From Hyphomicrobiales bacterium (GTDB lineage Bacteria > Pseudomonadota > Alphaproteobacteria > Rhizobiales > Beijerinckiaceae), in NCBI GenBank assembly GCA_900470775.1, contig UCBZ01000049.1:12266-76265 (forward strand): a DNA stretch of 64,000 nt, in the 5' to 3' direction. Under the pieces are notes generated by a model, which was not told the DNA's origin, searched no databases, and saw nothing but the letters and a program-made list of their open reading frames with translations. How positions within the stretch are numbered: the first letter of the stretch is position 1; each line of letters starts with the position of its first letter. Below, piece by piece: positions 17,275-25,575 of the stretch. Position numbers and translations under genes: made by a program.

Positions 17275-18228
17275 TTGCCCTCCCACTGCGCCGGTCCGTT
17301 GTCCCCTCTCCTCGGCATCAGCCTCAAGCTCATCTCGGCATTGGCCTTCACGCTGATGTCGGCCGGCATCAAGTCGATCGCCGCGCGTTATCCGACGGGC
17401 GAACTCGTCTTCTTCCGCTCCTTCTTCGCGCTGATTCCCCTGCTGGTCTGGCTGGCCTGGCGCTCCGAACTGCCGGCCGCGCTCAAGACGAGCAATCTGC
17501 GCGGCCATATGAAGCGCGGCGTCATCGGCTCGACCGGCATGTTCTGCGGCTTCGCCGCCCTCCAGTTCCTGCCGCTCTCGGATGCGGTGGCGCTCGGCTA
17601 TGCCGCCCCCCTCGCGGTGGTGGTGCTGGCCGCCGTCGTGCTCAAGGAACGCGTCCGGATCTATCGCTGGAGCGCCGTGACGATCGGCTTCGTCGGCGTC
17701 CTGATCATGCTCTCGCCGCATCTGACCGGCGGCACGCTCTCGCAGGGGCTGCAGGGCGGCCCGGCGCTGGGCGCTGCGCTTGGCCTGGCCGGCGCCTGCT
17801 GCTCGGCCTTCGCCTCGATCGAGGTGCGCCTGCTGACCAAGACCGAGCAGACCGGCGCCATCGTCTTCTACTTCATGCTGATGACCAGCGCGCTCGGCCT
17901 CGCCACCCTCGCCTTCGGCTGGCGCGTGCCCGATCTCCAGGACGCAGCGCTTCTGGTCACCATCGGCATCCTCGGCGGCCTCGGCCAGATCCTGCTCGTG
18001 CAGGCCTATCGCTTCGGCGACGCCTCGCTCATCGCGCCGTTCGAATATTCGACGATGATCTGGGCGGTCATCATCGGCTGGTTCCTGTTCGGCGAATGGC
18101 CGGCGAGCACGATCCTGACCGGCGCCGCGATCGTCATCGCCTCGGGGATCTACGTCATCCTGCGCGAGCAGCAGCTCGGCCTGCTGAAGCGCGAGCAGCG
18201 CGAGATCGGCTCGACCCGCTCGACCTGA
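17275..18228 (+). CDS. EamA/DMT-family transporter
   Basis: Up to 317 residues. Ten hydrophobic segments in two repeated EamA halves mark a drug/metabolite exporter of the inner membrane; typical stretches are ELVFFRSFFALIPL, GFAALQFLPLSDAVALGYAAPL and, in the second half, ASLIAPFEYSTMIWAVIIGWFLFGEWP. The start is uncertain: only TTG codons (17275, 17299) are available and neither has a clear ribosome binding site. The gene precedes an XRE-cupin regulator on the same strand, which may control it. Substrate unknown. Confidence 0.85.
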   Translation: MPSHCAGPLSPLLGISLKLISALAFTLMSAGIKSIAARYPTGELVFFRSFFALIPLLVWLAWRSELPAALKTSNLRGHMKRGVIGSTGMFCGFAALQFLPLSDAVALGYAAPLAVVVLAAVVLKERVRIYRWSAVTIGFVGVLIMLSPHLTGGTLSQGLQGGPALGAALGLAGACCSAFASIEVRLLTKTEQTGAIVFYFMLMTSALGLATLAFGWRVPDLQDAALLVTIGILGGLGQILLVQAYRFGDASLIAPFEYSTMIWAVIIGWFLFGEWPASTILTGAAIVIASGIYVILREQQLGLLKREQREIGSTRST

Positions 18229-18288
18229 GCTGAGTCGGGCAGGCTGACCTCCCGAGAGGCGGCTTGCCCGCCGCGTCCGGAACGGGCA

Positions 18289-18330
18289 TTGTCCGCTCAG
18301 ACAAACGATCGTTCGCTTGCGCAAACGATC
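18289..18330 (+). promoter_or_regulatory. Candidate operator upstream of the XRE-cupin gene
   Basis: TTGTC-N6-GACAA forms a 16-bp inverted repeat (18289-18304), and CAAACGATC occurs twice (18302-18310 and 18322-18330), 20 bp apart, or about two helical turns. The block lies 27-68 bp upstream of the regulator start. Such spacing suits dimeric binding and autoregulation, which is inferred. Confidence 0.5.
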
Positions 18331-18356
18331 CAGCATGCGAGTCAGGCTAGGACAGG

Positions 18357-18977
18357 ATGGGTATCGAGACGAAAGAGCGTGGCGGACGCGAGTTCGAATC
18401 CGGGGCTCATGTCATCTCGGGCCAGCTCGGCAAGACGATCCAGCGCCTCCGCAAGGCCTATAACTTCTCGCTCTCGGAGCTCGCCGAGCAATCCGGCGTG
18501 GCCAAGTCGATCATCAGCCAGATCGAGCGCAACGAGACCAATCCGACGCTGGCGACGATCTGGCGGCTCTCCCAGGCGCTCGACATCTCGATCGAGCGCG
18601 TGCTCTCCAGCGGCGAGGAAGAGCCCTTCATCGAGAAGACCGCCCGTGCCGACACGCCGATCCTGGTCTCCGAGGACGGCAAGCTCAAGCTCGCCATCAT
18701 CGGCTGGATCAAGACGGTCGAATGGCTGCAATGGTATGATGTCCAGTCGGAACCGGGTGGCGAGCTCGACTCCGAAGGCCACCAGCGCGGCTCGATCGAA
18801 TCCCTCTCCGTCAGTTCGGGCGAGTTCGAGGTCGAGGTCGGCGACATCATCCAGCGCGCCAAGGCCGGCGAGACCCTGCGCTATCGCTGCGACCGCCGCC
18901 ACGTCGTCCGCTGCGTCGGCAGCGAGCCGGGAACGGCGATGATGGTCTGCATCCTCAAGGCGGCGGTGATGGAGTAG
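18357..18977 (+). CDS. XRE-family regulator with C-terminal cupin domain
   Basis: 206 residues. The HTH (about 22-80) reads GKTIQRLRKAYNFSLSELAE, then SGVAKSIISQIERNETNPTLATIWRLSQAL, a textbook Cro/CI domain. The C-terminal half (about 115-205) is a small cupin barrel, with SEPGGELDSEGHQRG and GEFEVEVGD stretches, likely binding a small effector. Regulators of this HTH-cupin type commonly control amino-acid or polyamine transport and catabolism. The upstream EamA exporter is the nearest candidate target. Just downstream the AT-richer RusA/HEPN cassette begins. Confidence 0.88.
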   Translation: MGIETKERGGREFESGAHVISGQLGKTIQRLRKAYNFSLSELAEQSGVAKSIISQIERNETNPTLATIWRLSQALDISIERVLSSGEEEPFIEKTARADTPILVSEDGKLKLAIIGWIKTVEWLQWYDVQSEPGGELDSEGHQRGSIESLSVSSGEFEVEVGDIIQRAKAGETLRYRCDRRHVVRCVGSEPGTAMMVCILKAAVME

Positions 18978-19021
18978 GCGCTCAAACATTTGCCGAGCAG
19001 TCTCTTTGGAAGAAGCCGCCG

Positions 19022-19450
19022 ATGCCCGGTCAAGACACGCTGTTTCCATTAGAATTTTTTATCGAGGGCGTGCCAGTATCGCTTGGAGCAAGTCCCAGAT
19101 CAAGGGACCGCTGGAAACAAACTGTTTCTCAGACAGCGCGTCGGCGGCAGCGAGAAACCGATGAAATTGGATTCATCGATCAACGATCTCTGGCGGTTAC
19201 CGTATATTACTTCGCCAACGCTGCTATGGAAGGAGACATAGATAACATACTGAAGCCGATATTGGATGGACTCATTGGTATCGCCTATCCCGACGATGGT
19301 GTCGTCGAACGCGTGGTGTCGCAAAAATTCGAGCCCGATGTCGATTGGGCGTTTGTGGCGCCAAGCGATCAGTTGGCTGCTGCTTTAGATAGGGACGCCC
19401 CTGTGGTATTTGTGCGGGTGGATGACGATCTCAGTTGGAGACACATCTGA
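19022..19450 (+). CDS. RusA-like nuclease fold protein
   Basis: 142 residues, ATG preceded by GGAAGAAG. The core (about 70-100) reads EGDIDNILKPILDGLIGIAYPDD, matching the RusA Holliday-junction resolvase pattern of D-x-D-N, a Lys and a following DD: Asp72, Asp74, Lys78 and Asp91/92 would be the metal and catalytic residues. RusA proteins are usually carried by lambdoid phages and cut four-way junctions as dimers. No phage genes surround this copy. Its stop (TGA) and the next gene's ATG overlap as TGATG, implying coupled expression. Base composition is clearly lower in GC than the flanks, a sign of transfer. Confidence 0.75.
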   Translation: MPGQDTLFPLEFFIEGVPVSLGASPRSRDRWKQTVSQTARRRQRETDEIGFIDQRSLAVTVYYFANAAMEGDIDNILKPILDGLIGIAYPDDGVVERVVSQKFEPDVDWAFVAPSDQLAAALDRDAPVVFVRVDDDLSWRHI

Positions 19451-20106
19451 TGACGATGATTGCTCCCACTCCGGCACTGGAAGCCCAGTTTATGGAGGGG
19501 CTGCGTGCGCGCTACGAGCGACAAGGTTTCACTGTCCAGTTCGAGCCCCATCCGCACGATTTACCGGACTTTCTCGGCACATATAGACCGGATGCCATTG
19601 CGCAAAAGCCTGGGCAGAACGTTGCTATCGAACTGAAGCAGCGAAACACTTCGACAACGCAGGCCTCGCTGCAGCGGATTCGTAAGCTCTTCGACGGCCA
19701 GCCTGATTGGCGCTTCGATGTCGTCTTTATGGGCAACGATCAAGGCCAGCGCATTTCAATCCCTGCGGCATCGCCCGAGATGCTGCGCGCTCGCATCGAT
19801 GAAGTGCGGGCGATGGCGAACGAGGGTCAATTACGGGCAGCCTTTGTGATGGCATGGTCTCTGTTGGAGGCGGCCTTTCATGCGGCGCTGTCAGATGCTC
19901 CCAATAGACCGTCTACACCGGGATCGGTGCTGCAGGCGCTCGCCATGAATGGCTATATACAGCCTGAAATCGAACGGCGTCTGCGATCACTGGTCGATTT
20001 GCGAAATCGAATTGTCCACGGGGATGTCAATGCAGAGCCCATGCCGAATGATGTCGACCTGGTTCTATCAGCGATCTCGGAGACATTGACGGCAAGCGTT
20101 GCCTGA
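19450..20106 (+). CDS. PD-(D/E)xK nuclease-HEPN-like two-domain protein
   Basis: 218 residues from ATG 19450. The N-terminal part (about 10-105) looks like an AHJR-type restriction-endonuclease-like domain: RPD (Asp48) followed by VAIELKQR with Glu61 and Lys63, fitting the D...ExK active site. The C-terminal part (about 115-215) is all-helical with LRNRIVHGD, giving R185-x4-H190, the Rx4-6H pattern of HEPN RNases. Both folds recur in bacterial conflict systems. It is coupled to the upstream RusA-like gene and shares its atypical composition. The domain calls rest on motifs alone; a distant non-catalytic HEPN is possible. Confidence 0.65.
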   Translation: MTMIAPTPALEAQFMEGLRARYERQGFTVQFEPHPHDLPDFLGTYRPDAIAQKPGQNVAIELKQRNTSTTQASLQRIRKLFDGQPDWRFDVVFMGNDQGQRISIPAASPEMLRARIDEVRAMANEGQLRAAFVMAWSLLEAAFHAALSDAPNRPSTPGSVLQALAMNGYIQPEIERRLRSLVDLRNRIVHGDVNAEPMPNDVDLVLSAISETLTASVA

Positions 20107-20141
20107 TCGATCTCCGACGAAATCTGTCACCCGCCGCCCTG

Positions 20142-21065
20142 CTACTTCGCCGGCCCCGGCACCGCCGGCAGCGACTTCAGATACTCCGCCATCGCCAGCC
20201 GGTCGGCCTCGGGCAGTTGCGCGATATTGCGCACCACCGCCGCCATCTCGCCGCCGACGCTGTCGAAGCTCGGCGTGAAGCCGGTCTTGAGCAGCTCGGC
20301 GATCTCCTCCTTCGACCATTTCCCGAGCGCATCGGGATGCTGGGTGATGTTCGGCACACGGCCGTCTCCGGTCGGGTTGGGCCCGCCGGCGAAGCGTGTC
20401 GCCTGGATGATGGCGCCGAGCGCATTGCGGCTGGAATGGCATTCGGCGCAATGGCCCGGCCCGTTCACCAGATAGGCGCCGCGATTCCACGCCTCGCTTC
20501 TGGCCGGATCGGGCTTGAACGCCGCACCCTCGAAGAACAGCAGTTTCCAGCCGCCGACGACGCGGCGAATATTGAAGGGGAAGCGCAGGTCATGCCCCGC
20601 CGCCCGGCCCTCGACGGGCGCGAGCGTGCGGATATACGCGAAGAGATCGGCCAGCGCCTTCGGCGGCATCAGCCGGTAGGAGGTGTAGGGGAAGGCCGGG
20701 TAATAGTGCTGCCCGGACGGCGAGACGCCCGTCGCCATCGCGTCGACGAAGTCCTTCACCCCCCAGTTGCCGATGCCGTCGCGCGTATGCGGCGAGATGT
20801 TGGGCGCATGGAAGGTCCCGAACTCAGAGGCGAGGGTCAGCCCGCCGCCAAGCCTGAGCTTGTCGTCCTGGTTCGGCGTCGCATGACAGGAGGCGCAGCC
20901 GCCGGCGGCAAACAAAAGCTTGCCGTTGTCCAGATCGGGCGCCGGCAGCGTGCCGATCTCCGGAGGAGGCGAGACCACGCGCGGATCGGTCAGGACATAG
21001 AAGCCGCCGAACCCGACCGCCGCCAGCAGGACCAGGGTGACCAGCAGACGGCGCAGACGCAGCAT
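20142..21065 (-). CDS. Diheme c-type cytochrome
   Basis: 307 residues. An N-terminal hydrophobic segment (about 6-26) acts as signal or membrane anchor. Two haem c sites are visible: CASCH (57-61) and CAECH (206-210), each in a cytochrome c domain of about 100-120 residues; candidate distal Met ligands lie in RLMPPKALAD and near the C-terminus. Such periplasmic diheme cytochromes pass electrons from molybdenum hydroxylases or alcohol/aldehyde dehydrogenases to the respiratory chain. It lies downstream of a cytochrome c' and a CoxL-like gene on the same strand, which supports that role. Confidence 0.88.
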   Translation of the reverse strand: MLRLRRLLVTLVLLAAVGFGGFYVLTDPRVVSPPPEIGTLPAPDLDNGKLLFAAGGCASCHATPNQDDKLRLGGGLTLASEFGTFHAPNISPHTRDGIGNWGVKDFVDAMATGVSPSGQHYYPAFPYTSYRLMPPKALADLFAYIRTLAPVEGRAAGHDLRFPFNIRRVVGGWKLLFFEGAAFKPDPARSEAWNRGAYLVNGPGHCAECHSSRNALGAIIQATRFAGGPNPTGDGRVPNITQHPDALGKWSKEEIAELLKTGFTPSFDSVGGEMAAVVRNIAQLPEADRLAMAEYLKSLPAVPGPAK

Positions 21066-21217
21066 GTCGGTTCTCTCCCAAAGCGCCGATCAGGCGCGGA
21101 CACGCCGCGCGAGGATATGTCGATAACGCGAAGCGCGCCGGAAAGCTCCCCACGCGCCAGCGAGCGGACGGAGGGTCCGCTCGCCATCATGCCTGAGCGC
21201 GGCTTGCGCCACAGTCC

Positions 21218-21664
21218 TCACTTCTTGATGCGATAGGTCTCGTGGCAAGTGCCGCAGTTCTTGGTGACGTTGCCGAAAGCCGTGCGGAAGCCGCCGACAT
21301 CGGCCACGGCAGCACCCGCCGCCGCATCCGTCTCGAACTTGGCGAATGCCGCCTTGAAGCCGGCCTGGTCCTCCCAGATCTTCGGCGACGCCGTGGTGTC
21401 GCCGCCGGTCTTGGCGCTGTCCGGGAACAGGCCGGGCATTTTCTTCGACGCATCGGCATAGACCTTGAAGACGGCCTGTGCCTTGGCAGCGTCGAACGGG
21501 ACCTCGCCCTTGGCGATCGCCGCGCCGTCGCGCGTGGCGGCGCCAACACCCTTCATCGTGTTGCGGCGCTCGGTGGTGGGATCGGACTGGGCGACCACGG
21601 CGGTCAGGCCAATCCCGAACACGCCAACTCCGAGGACGGCTGCGACAAAAGCGGTACGGATCAT
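21218..21664 (-). CDS. Cytochrome c'/c556-type protein (class II)
   Basis: 148 residues. A signal peptide ends near VVAQ (25-26). The mature protein is a four-helix bundle type with the haem site at the extreme C-terminus, CGTCH (137-141) followed by ETYRIKK, the mark of class II cytochromes c. Met37 (RNTMK) is placed like the axial Met of low-spin c556. It probably shuttles electrons in the periplasm. Neighbours are a diheme cytochrome downstream and the Mo-hydroxylase upstream. A strong hairpin separates it from the latter, so expression levels may differ. Confidence 0.88.
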   Translation of the reverse strand: MIRTAFVAAVLGVGVFGIGLTAVVAQSDPTTERRNTMKGVGAATRDGAAIAKGEVPFDAAKAQAVFKVYADASKKMPGLFPDSAKTGGDTTASPKIWEDQAGFKAAFAKFETDAAAGAAVADVGGFRTAFGNVTKNCGTCHETYRIKK

Positions 21665-21757
21665 GGAGGCTTATCCCTGAAGGCTGGCGGCACCGGAATG
21701 GCGCCGTTTGGAACCATTCCAGATCAGCCTATTAAGCCGCAGCCGCCAAGTCTCTTT

Positions 21758-21798
21758 CGCGTGAGCGGTTTTTGCGAAACAGCAAGACCGCTCACGCG
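21758..21798 (-). terminator. Strong hairpin between Mo-hydroxylase and cytochrome genes
   Basis: A perfect 12-bp inverted repeat (CGCGTGAGCGGT / ACCGCTCACGCG, arms 21758-21769 and 21787-21798) with an inner TTGC/GCAA stem starts directly after the Mo-subunit stop codon. There is no U-run on the minus strand, so it may be an mRNA stabiliser or partial terminator rather than a full stop. Confidence 0.6.
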
Positions 21799-24108
21799 TC
21801 AGGCGGCGTAGCCGGCCTCCTTGAGCGCGTTGAACACCTTCAGCGGCGTTGCCGGCATGTCGATCGCCTTGATGCCGGCAGCCCGGTCGAGCGCATCGAC
21901 CATCGCGTTCATCACCGCCGGGCAGGCGCCGATCGCGCCGGCCTCGCCCGCGCCCTTCACGCCCAGCGCATTGGTGACGCAGCGGACATTGCGCGTCTCG
22001 AAATGGAAGTTCGGGATGTCGATGGCGCGCGGCAGCGCGTAGTCCATGAAGGTCGCCGTCAGCATCTGCCCCGACGAGTCGAACCTGATCTCCTCCATCA
22101 GCGCCTGGCCGATGCCCTGCCCGGCGCCGCCATGGACCTGGCCCTGCAGCATGATCGGGTTCAGGGTCATACCGAAATCATCGACCACGACATAGTTGAC
22201 GATCTCGGTCGCGCCGGTCTGCGGATCGACTTCCAGCTCGCAGATATGCGTCCCGTTCGGGAAGGTCGCCGCCGGCGGCTCCCAGCTCTGATGGACCCTG
22301 AGCATGGCGGGCGTCGCGCCCGGCAGCGCCGCGATGGCTGCAAGGTCGAGCGCCTTGTCGGTGCCGACGACGCGGACCGCGCCATCGACGATCTCGAGGT
22401 CGCCGACACCGGCCTCCAGCTTTTCGGAAGCGAGCTGCTTCAGATTGTCCGAGAGGATCGTGGTCGCCTTGTCGAGTGCGGCCCCTCCGACCGGGATCGA
22501 GCGCGAGCCGCCGGTGCCGGCGCCGGTCTCGACCTTGTCGGTATCGCCCTGGATGACGCGGATGCGGTCCATCGGGATGTCGAGATGCTGCGAGACGAGC
22601 TGCGAATAGGCGGTCTCATGGCCCTGCCCGTTCGACTGGGTACCGATCAGCACGGTGACCATGCCGTCCTTTTCGAGGATCACAGTCGAGCTCTCCGGCC
22701 CGCCGCCGCCGCAGGCCTCGATATAGCTGGCCATGCCGATGCCGCGGATCTTGCCGGCCTTGTTGGCGGTCTTGAGCCGGGCCTTGAAGCCCTGCCAGTC
22801 GGAGACCTCCATGGCGCGGCGCATATGTCCCTCGAACTCACCGGAATCATAGACCGGGCCGGTCTGCGTCGCGTGCGGCATCTCGCTCGGCTTGACGAAG
22901 TTCAGCGCGCGCACGGCGTCGGGCGTCTTGCCCGTCTCGCGCGCGATCGCATCGACCAGCCGCTCGATCAGATAGGCAGCCTCCGGCCGCCCGGCGCCGC
23001 GATAGGCATCGACCGCCATGGTGTTGGTCAGGATGCCGCGGAAGCGCACATGCACGGCCGGAATATTGTAGCAGCCGGGCGTCATCGTCGTGCCGACCCA
23101 GGGGATGAAGGGCCCATATTGCGAGAGATAGGCGCCCATCTCGGCTGCGAGATCGACCTTCAGCCCGATGAACCTGCCGCGCTTGTCGAGCGCCATCGTC
23201 GCGGTCGCGAGGTTGGCGCGGCCATGGGTGTCGGCCAGGAAATGCTCGGTACGATCCGACACCCAACGCACCGGGCGCTTCAGCTTCTCGGCTGCGACCA
23301 TCGTCAGCGGGTATTCGCGGTACATGAAAATCTTGGTGCCGAAGCCGCCGCCGACATCGGGCGTGACCACGCGGATGCGCGACTCATCGACCTTGAGGAT
23401 GTAGTGGGCGAGGATCTCGCGCGTGCCATGGCTGCCCTGGCTGCCGAGCGTCAGGGTCCAGCGCTTGTCGGCCTTGTCGTATTCGGCGATGCAGGCCCGC
23501 GTTTCCAGGTAGTTGGAGGCGAGCCGGTTGTTGACGATGGTGACGGAGACCGTGCGGTCCGCCTTGGCGAAGGCGGCATCGGTCTTGGCCTTGTCGCCCT
23601 GCTCTGCCTCGAAGGCGACATTGCCCGGTCGATCCGGCCAGACCTGGTGCGCTTTGGGATCGAGTGCCGCCTCGATGCCGGTGACGGAGGGCAGCGCCGT
23701 CCATTCGATGTCGATCGCCTCGGCGGCGTCGCGCGCTTGCGCCAACGTCTCGGCGACGATGAAGGCGACGGCCTCGCCGACATGACGCACCGTATCGGTC
23801 GGCAGCACGGGCACCGGCAGCGGCTTCACGTCCTCGCCCGACACGGTCTTGATCACGCCCTTGCAAGGCAGGTCGCCGAGATGGGCGACATCCTCCCCGG
23901 TCAGGATCAGCTTGACGCCCTTCATGCCGAGCGCGGCCTGCTTGTCACGGATCTTGAAGCTCGCATGGGCATATTGCGAACGCAGCACGAAGGCGTGCAG
24001 CGCACCCTCGACGGCCGTGTCATCGGTGTAGCGGCCCGTGCCCGTGGTCAGGCGCTGGTCCTCGACCCGGCGCACCGGCTGTCCGAATCCGAATTTCATG
24101 GGGCGCAT
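21799..24108 (-). CDS. Xanthine dehydrogenase/CoxL-family molybdopterin-binding subunit (form II)
   Basis: 769 residues from ATG 24108, preceded by AAGGA; the reading to 24153 lacks a better site. It opens GQPVRRVEDQRLTTGTGRYTDD, typical of CoxL-like large subunits. The active-site loop reads AYRGAGRPEA, the form II signature rather than the AYRCSFR of true CO dehydrogenase. GVKGAGEAGAIG near the C-terminus supplies the catalytic Glu. The family hydroxylates aldehydes, purines or N-heterocycles. The usual [2Fe-2S] and FAD subunits are not encoded nearby; two cytochromes follow on the same strand instead. Substrate unknown; XdhB proper is unlikely. Confidence 0.88.
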   Translation of the reverse strand: MRPMKFGFGQPVRRVEDQRLTTGTGRYTDDTAVEGALHAFVLRSQYAHASFKIRDKQAALGMKGVKLILTGEDVAHLGDLPCKGVIKTVSGEDVKPLPVPVLPTDTVRHVGEAVAFIVAETLAQARDAAEAIDIEWTALPSVTGIEAALDPKAHQVWPDRPGNVAFEAEQGDKAKTDAAFAKADRTVSVTIVNNRLASNYLETRACIAEYDKADKRWTLTLGSQGSHGTREILAHYILKVDESRIRVVTPDVGGGFGTKIFMYREYPLTMVAAEKLKRPVRWVSDRTEHFLADTHGRANLATATMALDKRGRFIGLKVDLAAEMGAYLSQYGPFIPWVGTTMTPGCYNIPAVHVRFRGILTNTMAVDAYRGAGRPEAAYLIERLVDAIARETGKTPDAVRALNFVKPSEMPHATQTGPVYDSGEFEGHMRRAMEVSDWQGFKARLKTANKAGKIRGIGMASYIEACGGGGPESSTVILEKDGMVTVLIGTQSNGQGHETAYSQLVSQHLDIPMDRIRVIQGDTDKVETGAGTGGSRSIPVGGAALDKATTILSDNLKQLASEKLEAGVGDLEIVDGAVRVVGTDKALDLAAIAALPGATPAMLRVHQSWEPPAATFPNGTHICELEVDPQTGATEIVNYVVVDDFGMTLNPIMLQGQVHGGAGQGIGQALMEEIRFDSSGQMLTATFMDYALPRAIDIPNFHFETRNVRCVTNALGVKGAGEAGAIGACPAVMNAMVDALDRAAGIKAIDMPATPLKVFNALKEAGYAA

Positions 24109-24227
24109 CGGCGGATATCCTTGAGATCGCTTGAGTGAAAGCAAATCGTTCAAATGAAAGACTGAGGCAGGATGCGTGCCGCGTCAGCCCCGACAGGCGG
24201 GGGTGCGGCGATGCGCGCGGCGCAGGG

Positions 24228-25181
24228 CTAGCGCGGCATGCGCGCAGCGCTCTCCGACAGCGTGACCATCGTATTGTAGGAGCTCACCAGCCAATTGGCG
24301 TCGCTGGCTGCGCCCTTGCGCACATCGCCCTTGCTGCGGGCAAGCTTGTCGCGGAAATCCCTGATCTTGCCGAGCCAGGAACTGGCCTGGCTTTCGATCA
24401 TCGGAACGCCCTTGGCATCGCTCTCCTTGAAACGGTCCATCTCGCGGACCGCCGCGGCGTAGTCCGCCACCGCCCCGTCGAAGGCCTTGAGGTCGACGAT
24501 GGGCTTCTCGTTGCTCGGCATCAGGTCCATCACGGCCCGCGCATTGATCATGATGTTGCGGATCTGCCAGCGCGCCGAGCGCCCCTCCCGCCGTTCGACC
24601 GAGGCGAGCTCACGGGTATCGAGGCTCTTCTTGTAGACCCGCATCTGGGCATCGAGCGTGGCGCGCTCGGCGAGGAAGGTCCTGGCCGCCGGCACCATCG
24701 CCGCGTGCAGCGTCCGGCCTTCGGCAGCGTTGTCGTCCCGATAGTCCTTGCGCTCGTAATAGCGCTCCGCCCGCGTGATCAGCGGCGCCAGGTCCTGATA
24801 GGCCTTGATGTAGCGCCTGATCGTATCGTCGATTCCCGGCAGCGCGGGAGCGCTCGCAGCGGCGTCCTCCGCCTTCCTGATCTCGCCGGCGACGTCGTAG
24901 AGGCTGTAGAGCCCGTAGGTGATGTAGCGCTCCTTGCCGGTCGGGCCCTTCGCCATATCCACCCAGCTCGCATAGCGATCCCAGGACTGGATCGCCCGCA
25001 GGGTCCGGTTCATCAGCGCGGTATAGGCATTGGACTTGGCGATGGCGGCCTGCAGATCCGCCTCGTCTGCAGCGGCGATCGCGGGTGCTGCCGGTGCGGT
25101 TTGCGCCGCAACGCTGCCCGGGATCGCGACCAGAATCGTCGCCGCGCAGAGCGCGTGGCGCAGGATGGTGGGAAACGTCAT
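24228..25181 (-). CDS. YiiG-like (DUF3829) secreted protein
   Basis: 317 residues. A signal peptide ends near GSVAAQ (20-26). The mature protein is largely helical and shows the YiiG/DUF3829 features KSNAYTALMNRTL, RYYERKDYRDDNAAEGRTLH and a C-terminal SYNTMVTL. The family is periplasmic and has no assigned function. It lies between the Mo-hydroxylase (119 bp downstream) and the rhodanese gene, all on the minus strand, but spacing gives no firm operon link. Confidence 0.75.
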   Translation of the reverse strand: MTFPTILRHALCAATILVAIPGSVAAQTAPAAPAIAAADEADLQAAIAKSNAYTALMNRTLRAIQSWDRYASWVDMAKGPTGKERYITYGLYSLYDVAGEIRKAEDAAASAPALPGIDDTIRRYIKAYQDLAPLITRAERYYERKDYRDDNAAEGRTLHAAMVPAARTFLAERATLDAQMRVYKKSLDTRELASVERREGRSARWQIRNIMINARAVMDLMPSNEKPIVDLKAFDGAVADYAAAVREMDRFKESDAKGVPMIESQASSWLGKIRDFRDKLARSKGDVRKGAASDANWLVSSYNTMVTLSESAARMPR

Positions 25182-25236
25182 CTGTGGCTCCCGTTCTGCA
25201 GTGCCCGAAGCGCGCGATGGCTCCCGGTCCAGATAC

Positions 25237-25575
25237 TCAGTGCTCGACCGGCTCGCCCCGCATCACCCAGTCCTTGAAGCCGCCGAGATAATGGCTGTCG
25301 ACGTCGAGCCCGGCCGACTGGGCGAATTCCATCGCCCGCAGCGAGCGCACGCCTGCGGCGCAGGACAGCACGATGCGCTTGCCGGGCTCATTGGGCAGGT
25401 CCGCGGGGTCGAAGCGCGACAGCGGGCGGGAGACCGAGCCCGGAATATGCCCGGCCTCGAATTCATGCGGTTCGCGGACATCGACCAGGAGGATGCTGCC
25501 ATCCGCCAGCCCAGTCTTGATGGCGTCGATATCGAGATCGTTCACGGTCACAGGCCAAGGCTCCGGCGTTCTCAC
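25237..25575 (-). CDS. Rhodanese-like domain protein
   Basis: 112 residues, a single rhodanese domain: ILLVDVREPHEFEAGHIPGSV (29-48), and the active loop CAAGVRS with Cys72, matching the CxxGxR pattern of thiosulfate:cyanide or other sulfurtransferases. Its GTG start overlaps the stop of the TRAP large permease (GTGA at 25572-25575), so it is translated as the last gene of the TRAP operon. GTG 25551 is an alternative start. A role in sulfur transfer linked to the transported substrate is possible but not shown. Confidence 0.9.
   Translation of the reverse strand: MRTPEPWPVTVNDLDIDAIKTGLADGSILLVDVREPHEFEAGHIPGSVSRPLSRFDPADLPNEPGKRIVLSCAAGVRSLRAMEFAQSAGLDVDSHYLGGFKDWVMRGEPVEH

Noticed and set aside
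17239..18336. 365-codon frame on the minus strand opposite the EamA gene
   Set aside because: Composition is charged and repetitive; the plus frame has ten clear membrane segments.
21799..24108. Reading the large subunit as aerobic CO dehydrogenase (coxL) or xanthine dehydrogenase (xdhB)
   Set aside because: The loop is AYRGAGR, not AYRCSFR, and partner genes are absent, so only the broader family can be named.
21772..24138. 788-codon open frame on the plus strand opposite the Mo-hydroxylase
   Set aside because: Its translation is Arg/Asp/Gly-rich with no motifs, as expected for an antisense shadow in GC-rich DNA; the minus-strand protein has clear family signatures.
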